Of a DNA stretch of 64,000 nt, positions 20,680 to 30,939 are shown one piece after another; the first letter of the stretch is position 1, and every line of letters starts with the position of its first letter. The notes under the pieces are model-generated. The model did no database searches. It had not been told where the DNA came from and saw only the letters and a list, made by a program, of their open reading frames with translations. Both the position numbers and the translations under genes were made by a program. Location: the NCBI GenBank assembly GCA_012274445.1, contig JAAROD010000004.1, positions 1,240,001 through 1,304,000 of the forward strand, written 5' to 3'. The DNA is from Sclerotiophoma versabilis. Taxonomy: Eukaryota; Ascomycota; Dothideomycetes; Pleosporales; Didymellaceae.

Positions 20680-22356
20680 ATGGCCGACGCGCTGCCCATG
20701 TCGCGCGACGCCCCGAATCCGCTCAGGCCCTACTACATCCCGCCGTCGATCGGCCTGGCGCCCGAGCTGGCGCCGCAGACAGGCCATGCCTCCAGCAGCG
20801 CGCCGCCGCCGCACAGCGCGCGCAGCCTGTCCAAGCCCTCGTTCGGCAGCCAGGCACGCGACATGCTGTCCGACCTCGACTACGACAGCTACTTCCCCGG
20901 CTCCTCCCCGACCGTCGCCGAGCACGCGAAGAAGCTGCTCGACCAGGCGCTGTGGAACTACACGAGCGTGCTGCTGGCCCAGCCCTTCGACGTCGCCAAG
21001 ACCATCCTCCAGGTGCACGAGGCCCGCGGCCAGCTCGCACCGGGCCTGGCGCCGAACGGCGACGACTGGCGCGGCAGCGAGAGCACGCGCCCGGACAGCT
21101 TCGCGAGCGCCAAGTTCGGCGACTACCCGTCCGACGACGACGAGTCCGACGACGACGAGTCCGACGACGACGCCCCCGGCTACTTCACCTCGGCCGCGCC
21201 CACCTCGCACCACCTGCACCGCCGCCGCTCGCCGCCTGCATCGCGCTCCCGCTCGCCCCGCAAGACGCGCCAGGGCCATGTCCGCAGCCGCTCGCGCTCC
21301 GAGACCCCCACCCGCCCGCCCCAGGCCCCCGCCCGCAAGCTCGACCTCAAGCGCGCCGACTCGCTGCTGGAAGTCATTGCCCAGCTGTGGCAGAAGGAGT
21401 CGGCCTGGGGCGTGTGGAAGGGCACCAACTGCACCTTCATCTACAACTTCCTGCTCAAGACCACCGAGACCTGGTTCCGCAGCGCCCTCTCCGCCCTCCT
21501 CAACATCCCAGACCCCGGCACCATGGGCCCGACTGCCAGCGGCATCGGCGGCCTGGACATCATCGACAGCCCCTCCCCGCTCATGTCCCTCGCCGTCGCC
21601 GTCGCCGCAACCGCAATCGCTGCCACCATCCTCGCGCCCCTCGACCTGATCCGCACCCGTCTGATCGTGACGCCCATATCCTCCGCCCCGCGCTCCATCT
21701 ACCCCTGCCTCTCGCTGCTCCCCTCCATATCCATATCCTCCAACCTCCTCCCCGCCACATTGCTGCACGCTTGCATACCGACCCTGATCTCCTCCTCGAC
21801 ACCCCTCGTCCTCCGCTCAACACTCTCCATCGACCCTATCATCACCCCGACAACCTACTCATTCAGCACATTCCTCTCCTCCACCGCTGAACTCTTCATC
21901 CGCCTCCCTCTCGAAACCGTCCTGCGCCGCGGCCAAGTCGCCGTGCTCCAGGACAACGAGAACCGCCGCTTGGCTGCCGAGTACCGCCAGGAGCCCCAGC
22001 GCGCCTCGGCGAGCAACAGCTACTTCTCAGGCTACGAGACCCAGTATGCCGAGCCCGTGCTCAAGAAGCCCGTCGAGGACTCGAGTCTGAGGAGGTTCCA
22101 CACCATCATCGACCCGGGGCCGTATAGAGGTGTGCTAGGCACGATATGGTTCATCGTGCGCGAGGAGGGCATTACCGTGGTTGGTCCCAGTGCCACCAAG
22201 GCCGCGAGTGCCCAGAAGATGGGCTTCCAGAGGCCCATCCGGACGAGAAAGGGGCAGGGCGTGCATGGGCTGTGGAGAGGGTGGAGGGTCGGCGTTTGGG
22301 GGTTGATTGGTATCTGGGGTGCTGCTGCCATGGGCGGCGGCGGCGGCGAGTTCTGA
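20680..22356 (+). CDS. UGO1: Mitochondrial outer-membrane fusion protein Ugo1
   Basis: This is a 558-residue single-exon protein. The N-terminus (NPLRPYYIPPSIG) and RDMLSDLDYDSYFPGSSP followed by LLDQALWNYTSVLLAQPFDVAKTILQV are typical of filamentous-fungal Ugo1, a modified mitochondrial carrier. Carrier-like pieces PFDVAK (near 105) and PLDLIRTRLIV (near 320) are present. An acidic DDDESDDDESDDDA repeat (148-163) and a basic Ser-Arg segment (RRRSPPASRSRSPRK) lie in the loop. The C-terminal part has a carrier-like end (GVLGTIWFIVREEG...GLWRGWRVGVWGLIGIW) and closes in a Gly run. In yeast Ugo1 links Fzo1 and Mgm1 during outer-membrane fusion. The gene is far richer in G/C at third positions than its neighbours, which is why long false ORFs overlap it. 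Confidence 0.9.
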   Translation: MADALPMSRDAPNPLRPYYIPPSIGLAPELAPQTGHASSSAPPPHSARSLSKPSFGSQARDMLSDLDYDSYFPGSSPTVAEHAKKLLDQALWNYTSVLLAQPFDVAKTILQVHEARGQLAPGLAPNGDDWRGSESTRPDSFASAKFGDYPSDDDESDDDESDDDAPGYFTSAAPTSHHLHRRRSPPASRSRSPRKTRQGHVRSRSRSETPTRPPQAPARKLDLKRADSLLEVIAQLWQKESAWGVWKGTNCTFIYNFLLKTTETWFRSALSALLNIPDPGTMGPTASGIGGLDIIDSPSPLMSLAVAVAATAIAATILAPLDLIRTRLIVTPISSAPRSIYPCLSLLPSISISSNLLPATLLHACIPTLISSSTPLVLRSTLSIDPIITPTTYSFSTFLSSTAELFIRLPLETVLRRGQVAVLQDNENRRLAAEYRQEPQRASASNSYFSGYETQYAEPVLKKPVEDSSLRRFHTIIDPGPYRGVLGTIWFIVREEGITVVGPSATKAASAQKMGFQRPIRTRKGQGVHGLWRGWRVGVWGLIGIWGAAAMGGGGGEF

Positions 22357-23335
22357 GTGCCCCTCCCACCACAGCGCAAGAAGGCGTGAGATGGTATGTC
22401 TTCTTTCTCCCTATCTGTACCATGTTTGTTCTTGATATCCACGCTCCACTAGCGATACACGGCCGGCGTTCTCTATTATAAACCACCATGTACACGTATT
22501 CATAACACGCATTTATTGCACGTGTTTATTGCATGTATTCGTTGCATGTATTCGTTGCATGTATTCGTTGCATGTATTCGTTGCATGTATTCACTGCACA
22601 TATTCATTGCACGCATTCATTGCATGTATTCATTGCACGACCTTGTTGTTTACAATGCTTCCACTTCCCTCGAATCTGCTCTCATCTGTTCGCCATCCAT
22701 AATCCACCCACACACGTCCTGCCGTGGACCATCCCACACCATCCCGCTGACTGCAAGACCACATTAACAATCCACTTCACTTCCATCACCAACAACGACC
22801 TCTTCGCACGTCTGGCACACGCAATCTAGATTCATCTTACAGATGGTCTCGCTGCTGCCCAAGTCGCGCTTGCGATGCTACGTCTGTGTCGATTCTACAG
22901 CAGTGATTACAGCGTGGTTGCGTGGAAGGCGCGATTTCCTCCACCGTCGACTAGCGTGCAACCAACCGTTGACATTGTAAAAGTCGCTCTCATCATTCTC
23001 CCACTCGCTCGACACCATCCTCGTACCCTCTCCCCACCGCGATGAATTGACTAATTGCCGCTGCAGAAGCGCGCACAGTGGCCCCAATCAATTGCGTATT
23101 GCTCAGTAGAAGGCTGGGTATGCTTTTCAACTCCTGCCTGGAACAGTGAAATGATTGACCGCTTTACAGTCTGCGCCTTGATTCTGCAGTTTCTTGTGTG
23201 GGGCTGTGTTATGCACCTCACAGCCACACTGCGATGCACAAATTGACGATGTAGCCTGGTACTTATACCAAAGCCTCCGCCAGCGACGATTCTTCACTTC
23301 TCTTTTCCTCTCTTGCCCCTTGTTGCTCGTTCACG
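22357..23335. other. Intergenic stretch with a minisatellite
   Basis: Apart from the 13-bp repeat listed separately, no gene is seen. The last 100 bp (CTCTTTTCCTCTCTTGCCCC, about 23299-23318) are a C/T-rich promoter tract for the HET gene. Confidence 0.4.
22506..22635. repeat. 13-bp minisatellite, 10 units
   Basis: Ten head-to-tail copies of CATGTATTCGTTG can be aligned without gaps. Units 3-6 (22532-22583) are identical; the outer units differ by one to four bases (for example CACGCATTTATTG at 22506 and CACGCATTCATTG at 22610). It lies about 150 bp past the UGO1 stop, within its likely 3' UTR or just beyond. Confidence 0.9.
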
Positions 23336-25861
23336 ATGGCCTCCGTTGGAGCCTTGACAGATGGAGAAGACTTTGATAACACCTCGACTGAAGATGAAAT
23401 TCATGATTCCACCCTGACGGAAGAAGAGGACATAGAGCTTGACCGTGCGGTGCTGGACGGATTGAGAAAGAGCTTGGATGGATCAACCGATGCATCAACA
23501 ATCGACATACATTATCTTCTCAACAGTATCGAGTATCGAACAGACGCCGAGGATGAGATGAACACGTATGGGGATGAAGATTGGCAAGATATCAGGACAG
23601 GCCGCACTGAGCCAATTCCACTAGACCTTATTCCAGTTCATGACAGCAAGAGGAGAACAGCATACTACATCAAGAACGAAAAACGCGACAGATTGTCTTT
23701 CAAGGATAAATCCTACAATGACGACGCGATTCAGCCCACCCGCCCTACCTCTGAAGAAGGCCACCGGGAAAGACTTAAGCAATCAACACTGAACATGGTG
23801 TTCGAAAGACTCACAGTTGACAACGGTCGTTTCGCACCCCGTCACTATCAGGAATGGATGGCGAGGAAGGTCCGACGTCGCTGCACATTCAAGAACGATA
23901 TGCCTGGTTATACGACTTTATGTGACGCCTGCCACCAGGTGCTTACGAATTCTATAGTAGCATACAGTTTCATTTACTCGCAAAAAGTTAAAAGATACAA
24001 TTACACTGGGCTAACCACTGAAGTGTTTACCCATCTCGAATCTACAGAGGCTTTGCGTGCATCCGGTCGTGTATGCTGCCACTTGTGCGTGCTGCTCTAC
24101 ACCTCATACATCGATGGAAGAAACTCTGAAGTACACGATGAGAACCAAGATTTACCATATTTCCTGAAAATTTATCGCTCGGATGGGCACTTCTTTGAGA
24201 TTTCCATTCACGCTGTGGGTCAGCATAGCGTACGCAATCCTGTTGGCTCTTGCTACCTGCCTCAAAACGACGAAGGGCCGTCCACACTTCGATTTCCAGT
24301 TACAAACGCACCTGAGGTTGTTCAACTAGCTCGGGAATGGCTGATACGATGTCTTCGAGAAGACACTGGTCTATGTTCTGTTCCGACTAAATTCCTTCCC
24401 TCTCGGCTTGTTCAAGTGACTGGGACAAACGAAGCACTCAAATCTGCCCATCTGGTCTTTCGAGACGAACTGTCTCCGAATGCAGGCTATCTGACGTTGT
24501 CCCATTGTTGGGGCGATGGGAAGATGGCCTCTCTTACTGGAAACCTTCTATGTGATTACAAAGATGACATACCTCTGTCAAGATTGTCCAAAACATTTCT
24601 ACAAGCTCTTCAGTTGACGCTGTGGCTTGGATACCAATACATATGGATAGACTCCTTGTGCATACAGCAGGATTCCAAGTCAGACTGGGAGAACGAAGCA
24701 GCAATGATGGGTGCTATCTATAGGCATTCCACCTGCACAATCGCTGCCACTGCTGCTAGTGATGGTAGTGGGGGACTATTCTTCGAGAGATCCGCCTTAG
24801 TCTTCACGCATTGTCCTTTATTCGAAGTAAATCAAACCAGAGTCTATGCATTGGCAGGGCACAAATGGCCTACACCTCTGTTAAGCAGAGCGTGGGCAGT
24901 GCAAGAAAGATGCTTGTCGCCAAGAACACTCAGCTTTGGGTCTGATAAGATCTCGTGGGCATGCAGGCGTACCGAGGCCTGTGAAGGACCTCGTGCGTAC
25001 CACATAGAACTGCCCAGATACAGATTTGCAGAGCTACTCGTTCGCAACGAGGAGAACAAAGACCACGTATGGGCTCAGATTGTCCGAACATATTCAGGTT
25101 GCATATTAACGTACTGGAAAGACCGATGGCCAGCTTTCCAAGGACTCACAAACGAAGTTGCGAAAGTTCAGAACTGGAAGTTTGTGCACGGGCTGCGTTA
25201 TCACGCACTTGGATTTGATTTACTTTGGCTCACGCTGAGCCCAGAGCCGACGACCTTAGATATTGATGAACCATCCTGGAGTTGGCTCAACTGTAAGGGT
25301 GAAATTTATATTCTTGGCCGTTTCTTCCCTGGTCAACGACTGGATTGTGACATTGTCTTGCAGAAACCAGTTGTGACAAGGACCATAGACGCTGAAAGCG
25401 ACATCATGGCCGCTGTCCTCCGAATTGAAGGCTACATGAACATATTGAAGATGGATCGTCCACAAAGGGATAGTTTGGGTGTAGACTGTAGCTTGAGCGT
25501 TACGAATCCGCTGTCTAAGACGCACGATGGGATCTTGAAGGGTCAGTGGTATCCGGACACGACACGTGAGTGCGATGGTGACGTGTGGGCGCTCCAGATC
25601 TCCAAAGTTTATAAGGAATCTAACGACGGACGGTATCCAACTTCTTATACCAGCAACGGACTTGTAGTTACGACAGTGAAAGAGTTGCCAGGTTTTTGGA
25701 CGAGGATAGGAAGATACACATGCCAAGGCCAGCGTCTTCCAGACGGAGAAGGCAGCTCCTACAGAATGTCCAGCAAAGACGACTCGGACGAAGACGAGGA
25801 CATCTCTGTGAGTCAGCCATGTCCGTGGAGCCAAGAGAAGACGGTTGTCTATCTTATATAA
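23336..25861 (+). CDS. HET-domain (heterokaryon incompatibility) protein
   Basis: This is an 841-residue single-exon protein. The HET domain runs from about residue 385: LTLSHCWGDG, then YQYIWIDSLCIQQDS, EAAMMGAIYRHSTCTIAA and, near the end, LSRAWAVQERCLSPRTLSFG. These are the ordered blocks of the family. The N-terminal third is acidic and unlike known domains, and a Cys-rich patch CDACHQ and RVCCHLCVLLY lies before the HET block. HET proteins trigger a programmed cell-death response when incompatible fungal cells fuse; most paralogues have no known partner. There is no NACHT, WD or other second domain in this copy. The intact frame argues that it is functional. Confidence 0.93.
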   Translation: MASVGALTDGEDFDNTSTEDEIHDSTLTEEEDIELDRAVLDGLRKSLDGSTDASTIDIHYLLNSIEYRTDAEDEMNTYGDEDWQDIRTGRTEPIPLDLIPVHDSKRRTAYYIKNEKRDRLSFKDKSYNDDAIQPTRPTSEEGHRERLKQSTLNMVFERLTVDNGRFAPRHYQEWMARKVRRRCTFKNDMPGYTTLCDACHQVLTNSIVAYSFIYSQKVKRYNYTGLTTEVFTHLESTEALRASGRVCCHLCVLLYTSYIDGRNSEVHDENQDLPYFLKIYRSDGHFFEISIHAVGQHSVRNPVGSCYLPQNDEGPSTLRFPVTNAPEVVQLAREWLIRCLREDTGLCSVPTKFLPSRLVQVTGTNEALKSAHLVFRDELSPNAGYLTLSHCWGDGKMASLTGNLLCDYKDDIPLSRLSKTFLQALQLTLWLGYQYIWIDSLCIQQDSKSDWENEAAMMGAIYRHSTCTIAATAASDGSGGLFFERSALVFTHCPLFEVNQTRVYALAGHKWPTPLLSRAWAVQERCLSPRTLSFGSDKISWACRRTEACEGPRAYHIELPRYRFAELLVRNEENKDHVWAQIVRTYSGCILTYWKDRWPAFQGLTNEVAKVQNWKFVHGLRYHALGFDLLWLTLSPEPTTLDIDEPSWSWLNCKGEIYILGRFFPGQRLDCDIVLQKPVVTRTIDAESDIMAAVLRIEGYMNILKMDRPQRDSLGVDCSLSVTNPLSKTHDGILKGQWYPDTTRECDGDVWALQISKVYKESNDGRYPTSYTSNGLVVTTVKELPGFWTRIGRYTCQGQRLPDGEGSSYRMSSKDDSDEDEDISVSQPCPWSQEKTVVYLI

Positions 25862-26835
25862 TATATAAACATAGCAAGCGTGAACAGAGTATCAGTGTTG
25901 TCAGCGTTACATTCGCCGTTGAGAGGAATGCATGAGCTACTTTAGATCCAAAATCTTACAGCTTAGTCACCTCGAAATTAGGATGACTTTCTGTTAGTAG
26001 TAGAAGAAAGCACAAAATTCTTTGTACAGATTGACATCCTTCCCATCTCGTTGGAAGCTAGCACCGGTACAAGACGATATGAGCAAACAAACGCCAGACC
26101 CACTGTGAACTGCAGTACAAGTCCCACGCTTGGAATCCACGCAGGAAACGCTTCAAACGTTTTTTTATTTATATTTTTTTTTTTTCTTTAACAAAAGAAA
26201 AATCCGTCAGAACCCTTTTCAAATGCTAAGTTTTCGTATCTCAAATATGACAAACCTAATGCCTGTGGGCACATCTGGAGAATACCGGGTCATCACGTCT
26301 AGGATGTGCAGGCTTGACTTTCCGCTAACTCACTTCCCGTGAGTTGTGCTCGTGCAGTGGAGTTGATGTATCCCGCAGCTCGTGGTGCGTGTTTCCAAGG
26401 ACCTACTGGCGCTATCTAGGGTCCAATAGCAAGTAGGAACCACTAGTCAACGAGAGCTTAAGCACTTAGTGCAAGTGTTCAGAGGTGATGTATGAGTAAG
26501 ACTTCAAGGTATCGGCCAATCTTCCGCAGGCGGAAAATTACTTGCAAAAGCAAAGAGTGATTGGGGGGATCTTTGCATTGCGCAATCAAGTTTTATTGAT
26601 GCTCGCAAAAAGACAACCTTGCGTAGAAACAATGTTATACCCTCAAATGCCATAGTTGATGGTCATTTTAACAGCACACGCGCCATAATGGAGCTAAGTA
26701 GAGCAGACGTAAACATTGCAAAAGTCCGATAACTACTTGCGTGTTCGTCTAGATTTTCGTTCCTTTTCAGGTGGATATCACACCAACGCCGAATGAATCA
26801 AATGCAGATAGATATCTTCTCCAAAGAGGGGCTGC
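25862..26835. other. Intergenic stretch between convergent HET and ADE6 genes
   Basis: There is no gene here. A T-rich tract at about 26159-26187 (T6ATTTATA then a run of 12 T) is the only low-complexity feature. Both flanking genes end toward this stretch. Confidence 0.4.
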
Positions 26836-29800
26836 TTATCCAACCCACCTTCTCGCGCTCTTGAACATGCGGCTCCAGGGGCCAAGCTCGCCCCACTCCT
26901 CGGCCTGGCTCTTGGGGATGTAGCTGGCCACCTCTTTGAGGATGGTACGCTCTGGGTGAGGCATGAGCGCAAGTACGCGTCCGCTTGTCGAGCGCACACC
27001 AGTAATACCCATCGGCGAGCCGTTGGGGTTGTAGGGGTAGGTTTCGGTCTGCTTGCCGTAATTGTCGACATATCGCAGCGACACCAGATTCTCGTTATAG
27101 AGAGTCTGAGGTGTTGACGATGACGTCGAGGACGCAGGGAAGTGTGCGCGACCCTCACCGTGAGCTGTGACGATAGGCAGCTTGGAGCCGTGCATGCCGT
27201 GAAGGAACACCGAAGGCTCATTGTTGGGGCCCTTAGGATCCATGACTTCAACCATGCAAACACGCGCTTCGTACTGCTCAGAGGCGTTGCGCTCAAAGGT
27301 AGGCCAAGCCTCAGCACCGGGAATCAATTCCTTCAGCTTGGACAAGAACTGACAGCCATTGCAGACACCAAGCGTGAATGTGTCTGGGCGCTCGAAGAAC
27401 GTCTGGAACTCCTTGCGGGTGTTAGGGTGCAGCAATACAGACTTTGCCCATCCTTGACCAGCGCCGAGGACATCACCGTACGAGAATCCACCACAAGCTG
27501 CAACACCAACGAAGCCAGCGAGCGACACACGTTCGGAGATGATGTCAGTCATATGGACATCAATAGCCGAGAAACCAGCCATGTGGAAAGCGAAAGCCAT
27601 CTCGCTCTGACCGTTAACACCTTCTTCTCTGAGAATGGCAACCCGAGGCTTGGAGATGAAGGCAGATGAAATGCTGGCCTTAAATGGCAGGATATTCTCT
27701 TGCGGCTTGAAGGTGAGGTTGTATGACAGACCCGGGTCCTGGTCATCTACAATGCTTGCGAACTCCTTGTCCGCACACTCAGGGTTGTCACGAAGGCGCT
27801 GCATACGGTAGGATGTCTCAGCCCACCTCTGCTGGAGCTTCGAACGAGTGTTGCGGTAGACAGTCTGAGAGCCGACTGCAATAGACAACCCCTGTTTTGA
27901 GGCCTCAGGGACGCGACCAATCTTCTTGATCATGCCTGGAGGAGGACCACATGTGGCGAAACAGCGGTTGAAAGCAATCTCATCCTTCTTCCTAACCTGG
28001 AAGACAGCACCGAGCTCTTCATTGAACAGGGCTTCAAGAACGTCCTTTGGTTCGCTCGATTGTGCTACGCCGTCGAGCATGATCTCCAGACCACATCGGC
28101 CAGCGAACATCATCTCAACCAAAGTAGTGAACAGGCCGCCATCCGAACGATCGTGGTAGGCGAGCACAATGCCAGCCTCGTGCAGTTGCTCAACTGCATC
28201 AAAGTAGTCTTTGATGATATCGGCATCATGGACATCAGGAGCCTCGTCGCCAACTTGTCCGAAAGTCTGCGCCAATGCCGATCCACCAAGCGCCCTCCTG
28301 CCGGCTGCAAGGTCGACGTACATCAATATTGTCTCGCCAACATCTTCGAGACGCTCCAACGCAGGGGTCCAGGTTCGGTCAATACGGTTGACTGGTGCGA
28401 AGGCGGTGATGACAAGAGACATTGGTGCTGTTACCTCCTTTGCATCGCCGTTTTCTGACCACTTCATCTTCATGCTCATCGAGTCCTTGCCGACAGGAAT
28501 CGATATGCCGAGACGTGGACAGAGATCCATGCCAATAGCCTCAACAGCCTCGTACAAGGCTGCGCCCTCACCAGGGTGGCTGCTAGCCGACATCCAGTTT
28601 GCAGACAACCTGACTCGCGATAGCCTATCGAATAGACTTGCTGCAGCAATGTTCATGAGAGACTCAGCAACCGCCATCCTGGCCGACGCTGCAGCTGAGA
28701 TGAGGGCCAGAGTGGGCTTCTCACCCATTGCCATCGCTTCGCCTGTCTTGACGCCGGACATGAGTGACGTAGCTGTGACCGATACATCTGAGACTGGGAC
28801 CTGCCACTTGCCGACCATCTGATCACGGACTGTCATTCCACCAACAGTGCGATCACCAATGGTGATCAGGAAGTTCTTGGAGCCAACAGATGGGAGTGTG
28901 AGGACACGGTCGACAGCCTCTGCGACTAGACCCTCCTTCGGTACGTCAGGGATGTACATGGACAGGCTGCTGTCGAAAGGTGGTAGTCTGAGTTTCCTCG
29001 ACTCAACTATGCGAGACATCTTTGGTGGCTTTCCGAACAGTGTAGACATCGGGAGGTCGATTGGGGTAGGATTTTCCTTGGAGTCCCTATCCTTCAGGAC
29101 AAGTCGCTGCTCGTCAGTAGCGACACCAACGACTGAGTAACCGCAGCGTTCACGGTGACAGATCCGCTTGAAGAGTTCGAGCTCGTTGGGACCAACAGCC
29201 AACACGTAGCGCTCCTGAGCCTCGCAGCACCAAATCTGCAGTGGACTCATACTCTTGTCTGCGTTGTCGATCTCACGCAACTCGAAAATGGCTCCAAGCC
29301 CAGAATCGTGGACAAGTTCGGGTAGCGCGTTGGAAAGGCCTCCAGCGCCAACATCGTGGATGAAAAGGATAGGGTTCTTGTCGCCCATTGATCGACAAGC
29401 ATCGATGACTTCCTGTGCTCGCCTCTGGACTTCAGGGTTGCCTCGCTGCACGCTGGCGAAGTCGAGTTCTACCTTGCCTTCACCAGACTGCACACTGGAA
29501 GCAGCACCACCACCAAGACCGATAAGCATGGCAGGGCCACCGATAACAAGCAGATGCGACCCAGCAGGTACAATATCCGGGTTCTTGAGCGCATGCTGAG
29601 GCCTGACTGTACCCACACCACCAGCCAGCATGATAGGCTTGTGATAACCTCGAATCTCCGATTCTTTTTCGTTTGTGAAGACTTTCATCAACATAGTCCT
29701 GAAGTAACCAACCGTGCAGGGCCGACCGAACTCGTTGTTGAACTGGGCGCTACCGATAGGCGCCTCGAGCATGATGTCCTGGCTACTAGCAATGTGTGCC

Positions 29801-30939
29801 GGTTTGCCAACATCGCGCAGCTCCCACGGCCGTTCAAATCCTTCGATAAGCAAGTCTGAAACTGTGAATCCAGCAAGACCGGCCTTTGGCTTGGAACCGC
29901 GGCCGACAGCGCCCTCATCTCTAATCTCGCCTCCTGATCCAGTCGCGGCACCGGGGAACGGCGATACGGCAGTCGGGTGATTATGAGTTTCAACCTTACA
30001 GAGGATGTGCACTGTCTCCTTGGTACCGTTCCATTCACCAGTCAGGTTGTTGGGCGCCCAAAAGCTCGCCTCTTCACCGTTCAGAACGGCAGCGTTATCG
30101 CTGTAGGCGCTGACAACGTGCTCCGGATGCTTCTGGTGCGTGTTGCGGATCATGCCGAAGAGCGAGTAGGACTTGTGCATGCCGTCGACCGTGAAGTCAG
30201 CATTGAACTGCTTGTGTCTGCAGTGCTCAGAGTTGACCTGGGCAAACATGAACAGCTCGACATCCACAGGTCCCCTCTTCAGCTCTTGAGTGTATGCCTC
30301 AACGAGGTACTCGATTTCTGACTTGTCCATAGCTAATCCAAGCTCCTGGTTGGCATGCTCGAGAGCTGCATGGGCACTGTTGTATTCTTCGAAGCTAATA
30401 GTGGTGGCCTGCGCTGGCTCACTCTCACCAAAGATTGCCTCCAGGTTCGGTGCTTTACGGTCGATAGTCTGGGTCATGCGGTCGTACAGGCGGTCGCGAT
30501 TAGGGATCTCATCAGCCTCGAGCTGGCGGTCGAAAGAGGCGGCGATAACCATTCCACGCTCGATACGCTTGACGGCATCCTCCAGGGTGCAGGTGCGCGC
30601 AATCATGGATGCCAATGAGCTCCATGGCGAGATAGTGCCTGCGCGAGGGCAGATGTAGAAAAGCACTGTCTTGTCGTCCCTAGGCTCACCACCGCGGTGG
30701 ATGGCGTCAAGTAGCACCCGTGACAGGCGGTCATGGGTATCTGGGTACTCGCCGTAATGCAAGAGCTGCTGCAAAGTACTGAGCTCGGTGGCGCTCAACT
30801 CGCGCAGAGGGTTGACAAAATGTGCCCAAACGGAGCGAACTTCAGTCGCGCCAATCTCCTGCGCCAGCCGCTTCAAGCGGAAGTCGGAGTGGGCGGACGA
30901 GCCCGGCAGAAGCAGGTAGGGGCTCTCGCTAGACGCCAT
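26836..30939 (-). CDS. ADE6: Phosphoribosylformylglycinamidine synthase (FGAM synthase)
   Basis: This is a 1367-residue intron-free protein that carries out step 4 of purine synthesis: FGAR + glutamine + ATP give FGAM. The N-terminal domain comes first. The linker/AIRS-like halves follow with HNHPTAVSPFPGAATGSGGEIRDE-type motifs (seen as ETHNHPTAVSPFPGAA, GRGSKPKAG, HDVGAGGLSNALPE) and a second half with SVTATSLMSGVKTGEAMA and HDRSDGGLFTTLVEM. The glutaminase domain is at the C-terminus with nucleophile Cys1196 in GVCNGCQF and His1328/Glu1330 in MPHPE. All catalytic parts are present and the length fits the eukaryotic/PurL-large form. The start is ATG 30939 (MASSESPYLL); the frame is open a few codons further but without an ATG. 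The enzyme is cytosolic. Confidence 0.97.
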   Translation of the reverse strand: MASSESPYLLLPGSSAHSDFRLKRLAQEIGATEVRSVWAHFVNPLRELSATELSTLQQLLHYGEYPDTHDRLSRVLLDAIHRGGEPRDDKTVLFYICPRAGTISPWSSLASMIARTCTLEDAVKRIERGMVIAASFDRQLEADEIPNRDRLYDRMTQTIDRKAPNLEAIFGESEPAQATTISFEEYNSAHAALEHANQELGLAMDKSEIEYLVEAYTQELKRGPVDVELFMFAQVNSEHCRHKQFNADFTVDGMHKSYSLFGMIRNTHQKHPEHVVSAYSDNAAVLNGEEASFWAPNNLTGEWNGTKETVHILCKVETHNHPTAVSPFPGAATGSGGEIRDEGAVGRGSKPKAGLAGFTVSDLLIEGFERPWELRDVGKPAHIASSQDIMLEAPIGSAQFNNEFGRPCTVGYFRTMLMKVFTNEKESEIRGYHKPIMLAGGVGTVRPQHALKNPDIVPAGSHLLVIGGPAMLIGLGGGAASSVQSGEGKVELDFASVQRGNPEVQRRAQEVIDACRSMGDKNPILFIHDVGAGGLSNALPELVHDSGLGAIFELREIDNADKSMSPLQIWCCEAQERYVLAVGPNELELFKRICHRERCGYSVVGVATDEQRLVLKDRDSKENPTPIDLPMSTLFGKPPKMSRIVESRKLRLPPFDSSLSMYIPDVPKEGLVAEAVDRVLTLPSVGSKNFLITIGDRTVGGMTVRDQMVGKWQVPVSDVSVTATSLMSGVKTGEAMAMGEKPTLALISAAASARMAVAESLMNIAAASLFDRLSRVRLSANWMSASSHPGEGAALYEAVEAIGMDLCPRLGISIPVGKDSMSMKMKWSENGDAKEVTAPMSLVITAFAPVNRIDRTWTPALERLEDVGETILMYVDLAAGRRALGGSALAQTFGQVGDEAPDVHDADIIKDYFDAVEQLHEAGIVLAYHDRSDGGLFTTLVEMMFAGRCGLEIMLDGVAQSSEPKDVLEALFNEELGAVFQVRKKDEIAFNRCFATCGPPPGMIKKIGRVPEASKQGLSIAVGSQTVYRNTRSKLQQRWAETSYRMQRLRDNPECADKEFASIVDDQDPGLSYNLTFKPQENILPFKASISSAFISKPRVAILREEGVNGQSEMAFAFHMAGFSAIDVHMTDIISERVSLAGFVGVAACGGFSYGDVLGAGQGWAKSVLLHPNTRKEFQTFFERPDTFTLGVCNGCQFLSKLKELIPGAEAWPTFERNASEQYEARVCMVEVMDPKGPNNEPSVFLHGMHGSKLPIVTAHGEGRAHFPASSTSSSTPQTLYNENLVSLRYVDNYGKQTETYPYNPNGSPMGITGVRSTSGRVLALMPHPERTILKEVASYIPKSQAEEWGELGPWSRMFKSARRWVG

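Noticed and set aside
20152..21768. Minus-strand frame of 538 codons, Gly/Arg-rich
   Set aside because: Antisense to G/C-rich UGO1. Only its last 88 codons (the ferredoxin exon 1) are real.
20372..21890. Two long plus-strand frames overlapping UGO1
   Set aside because: Arg/Pro/Ala-rich shadow frames of UGO1 without start context or domains.
22506..22635. Regular short repeats considered as a CRISPR-like array
   Set aside because: Units of 13 bp have no spacers and the organism is a fungus; it is a minisatellite.
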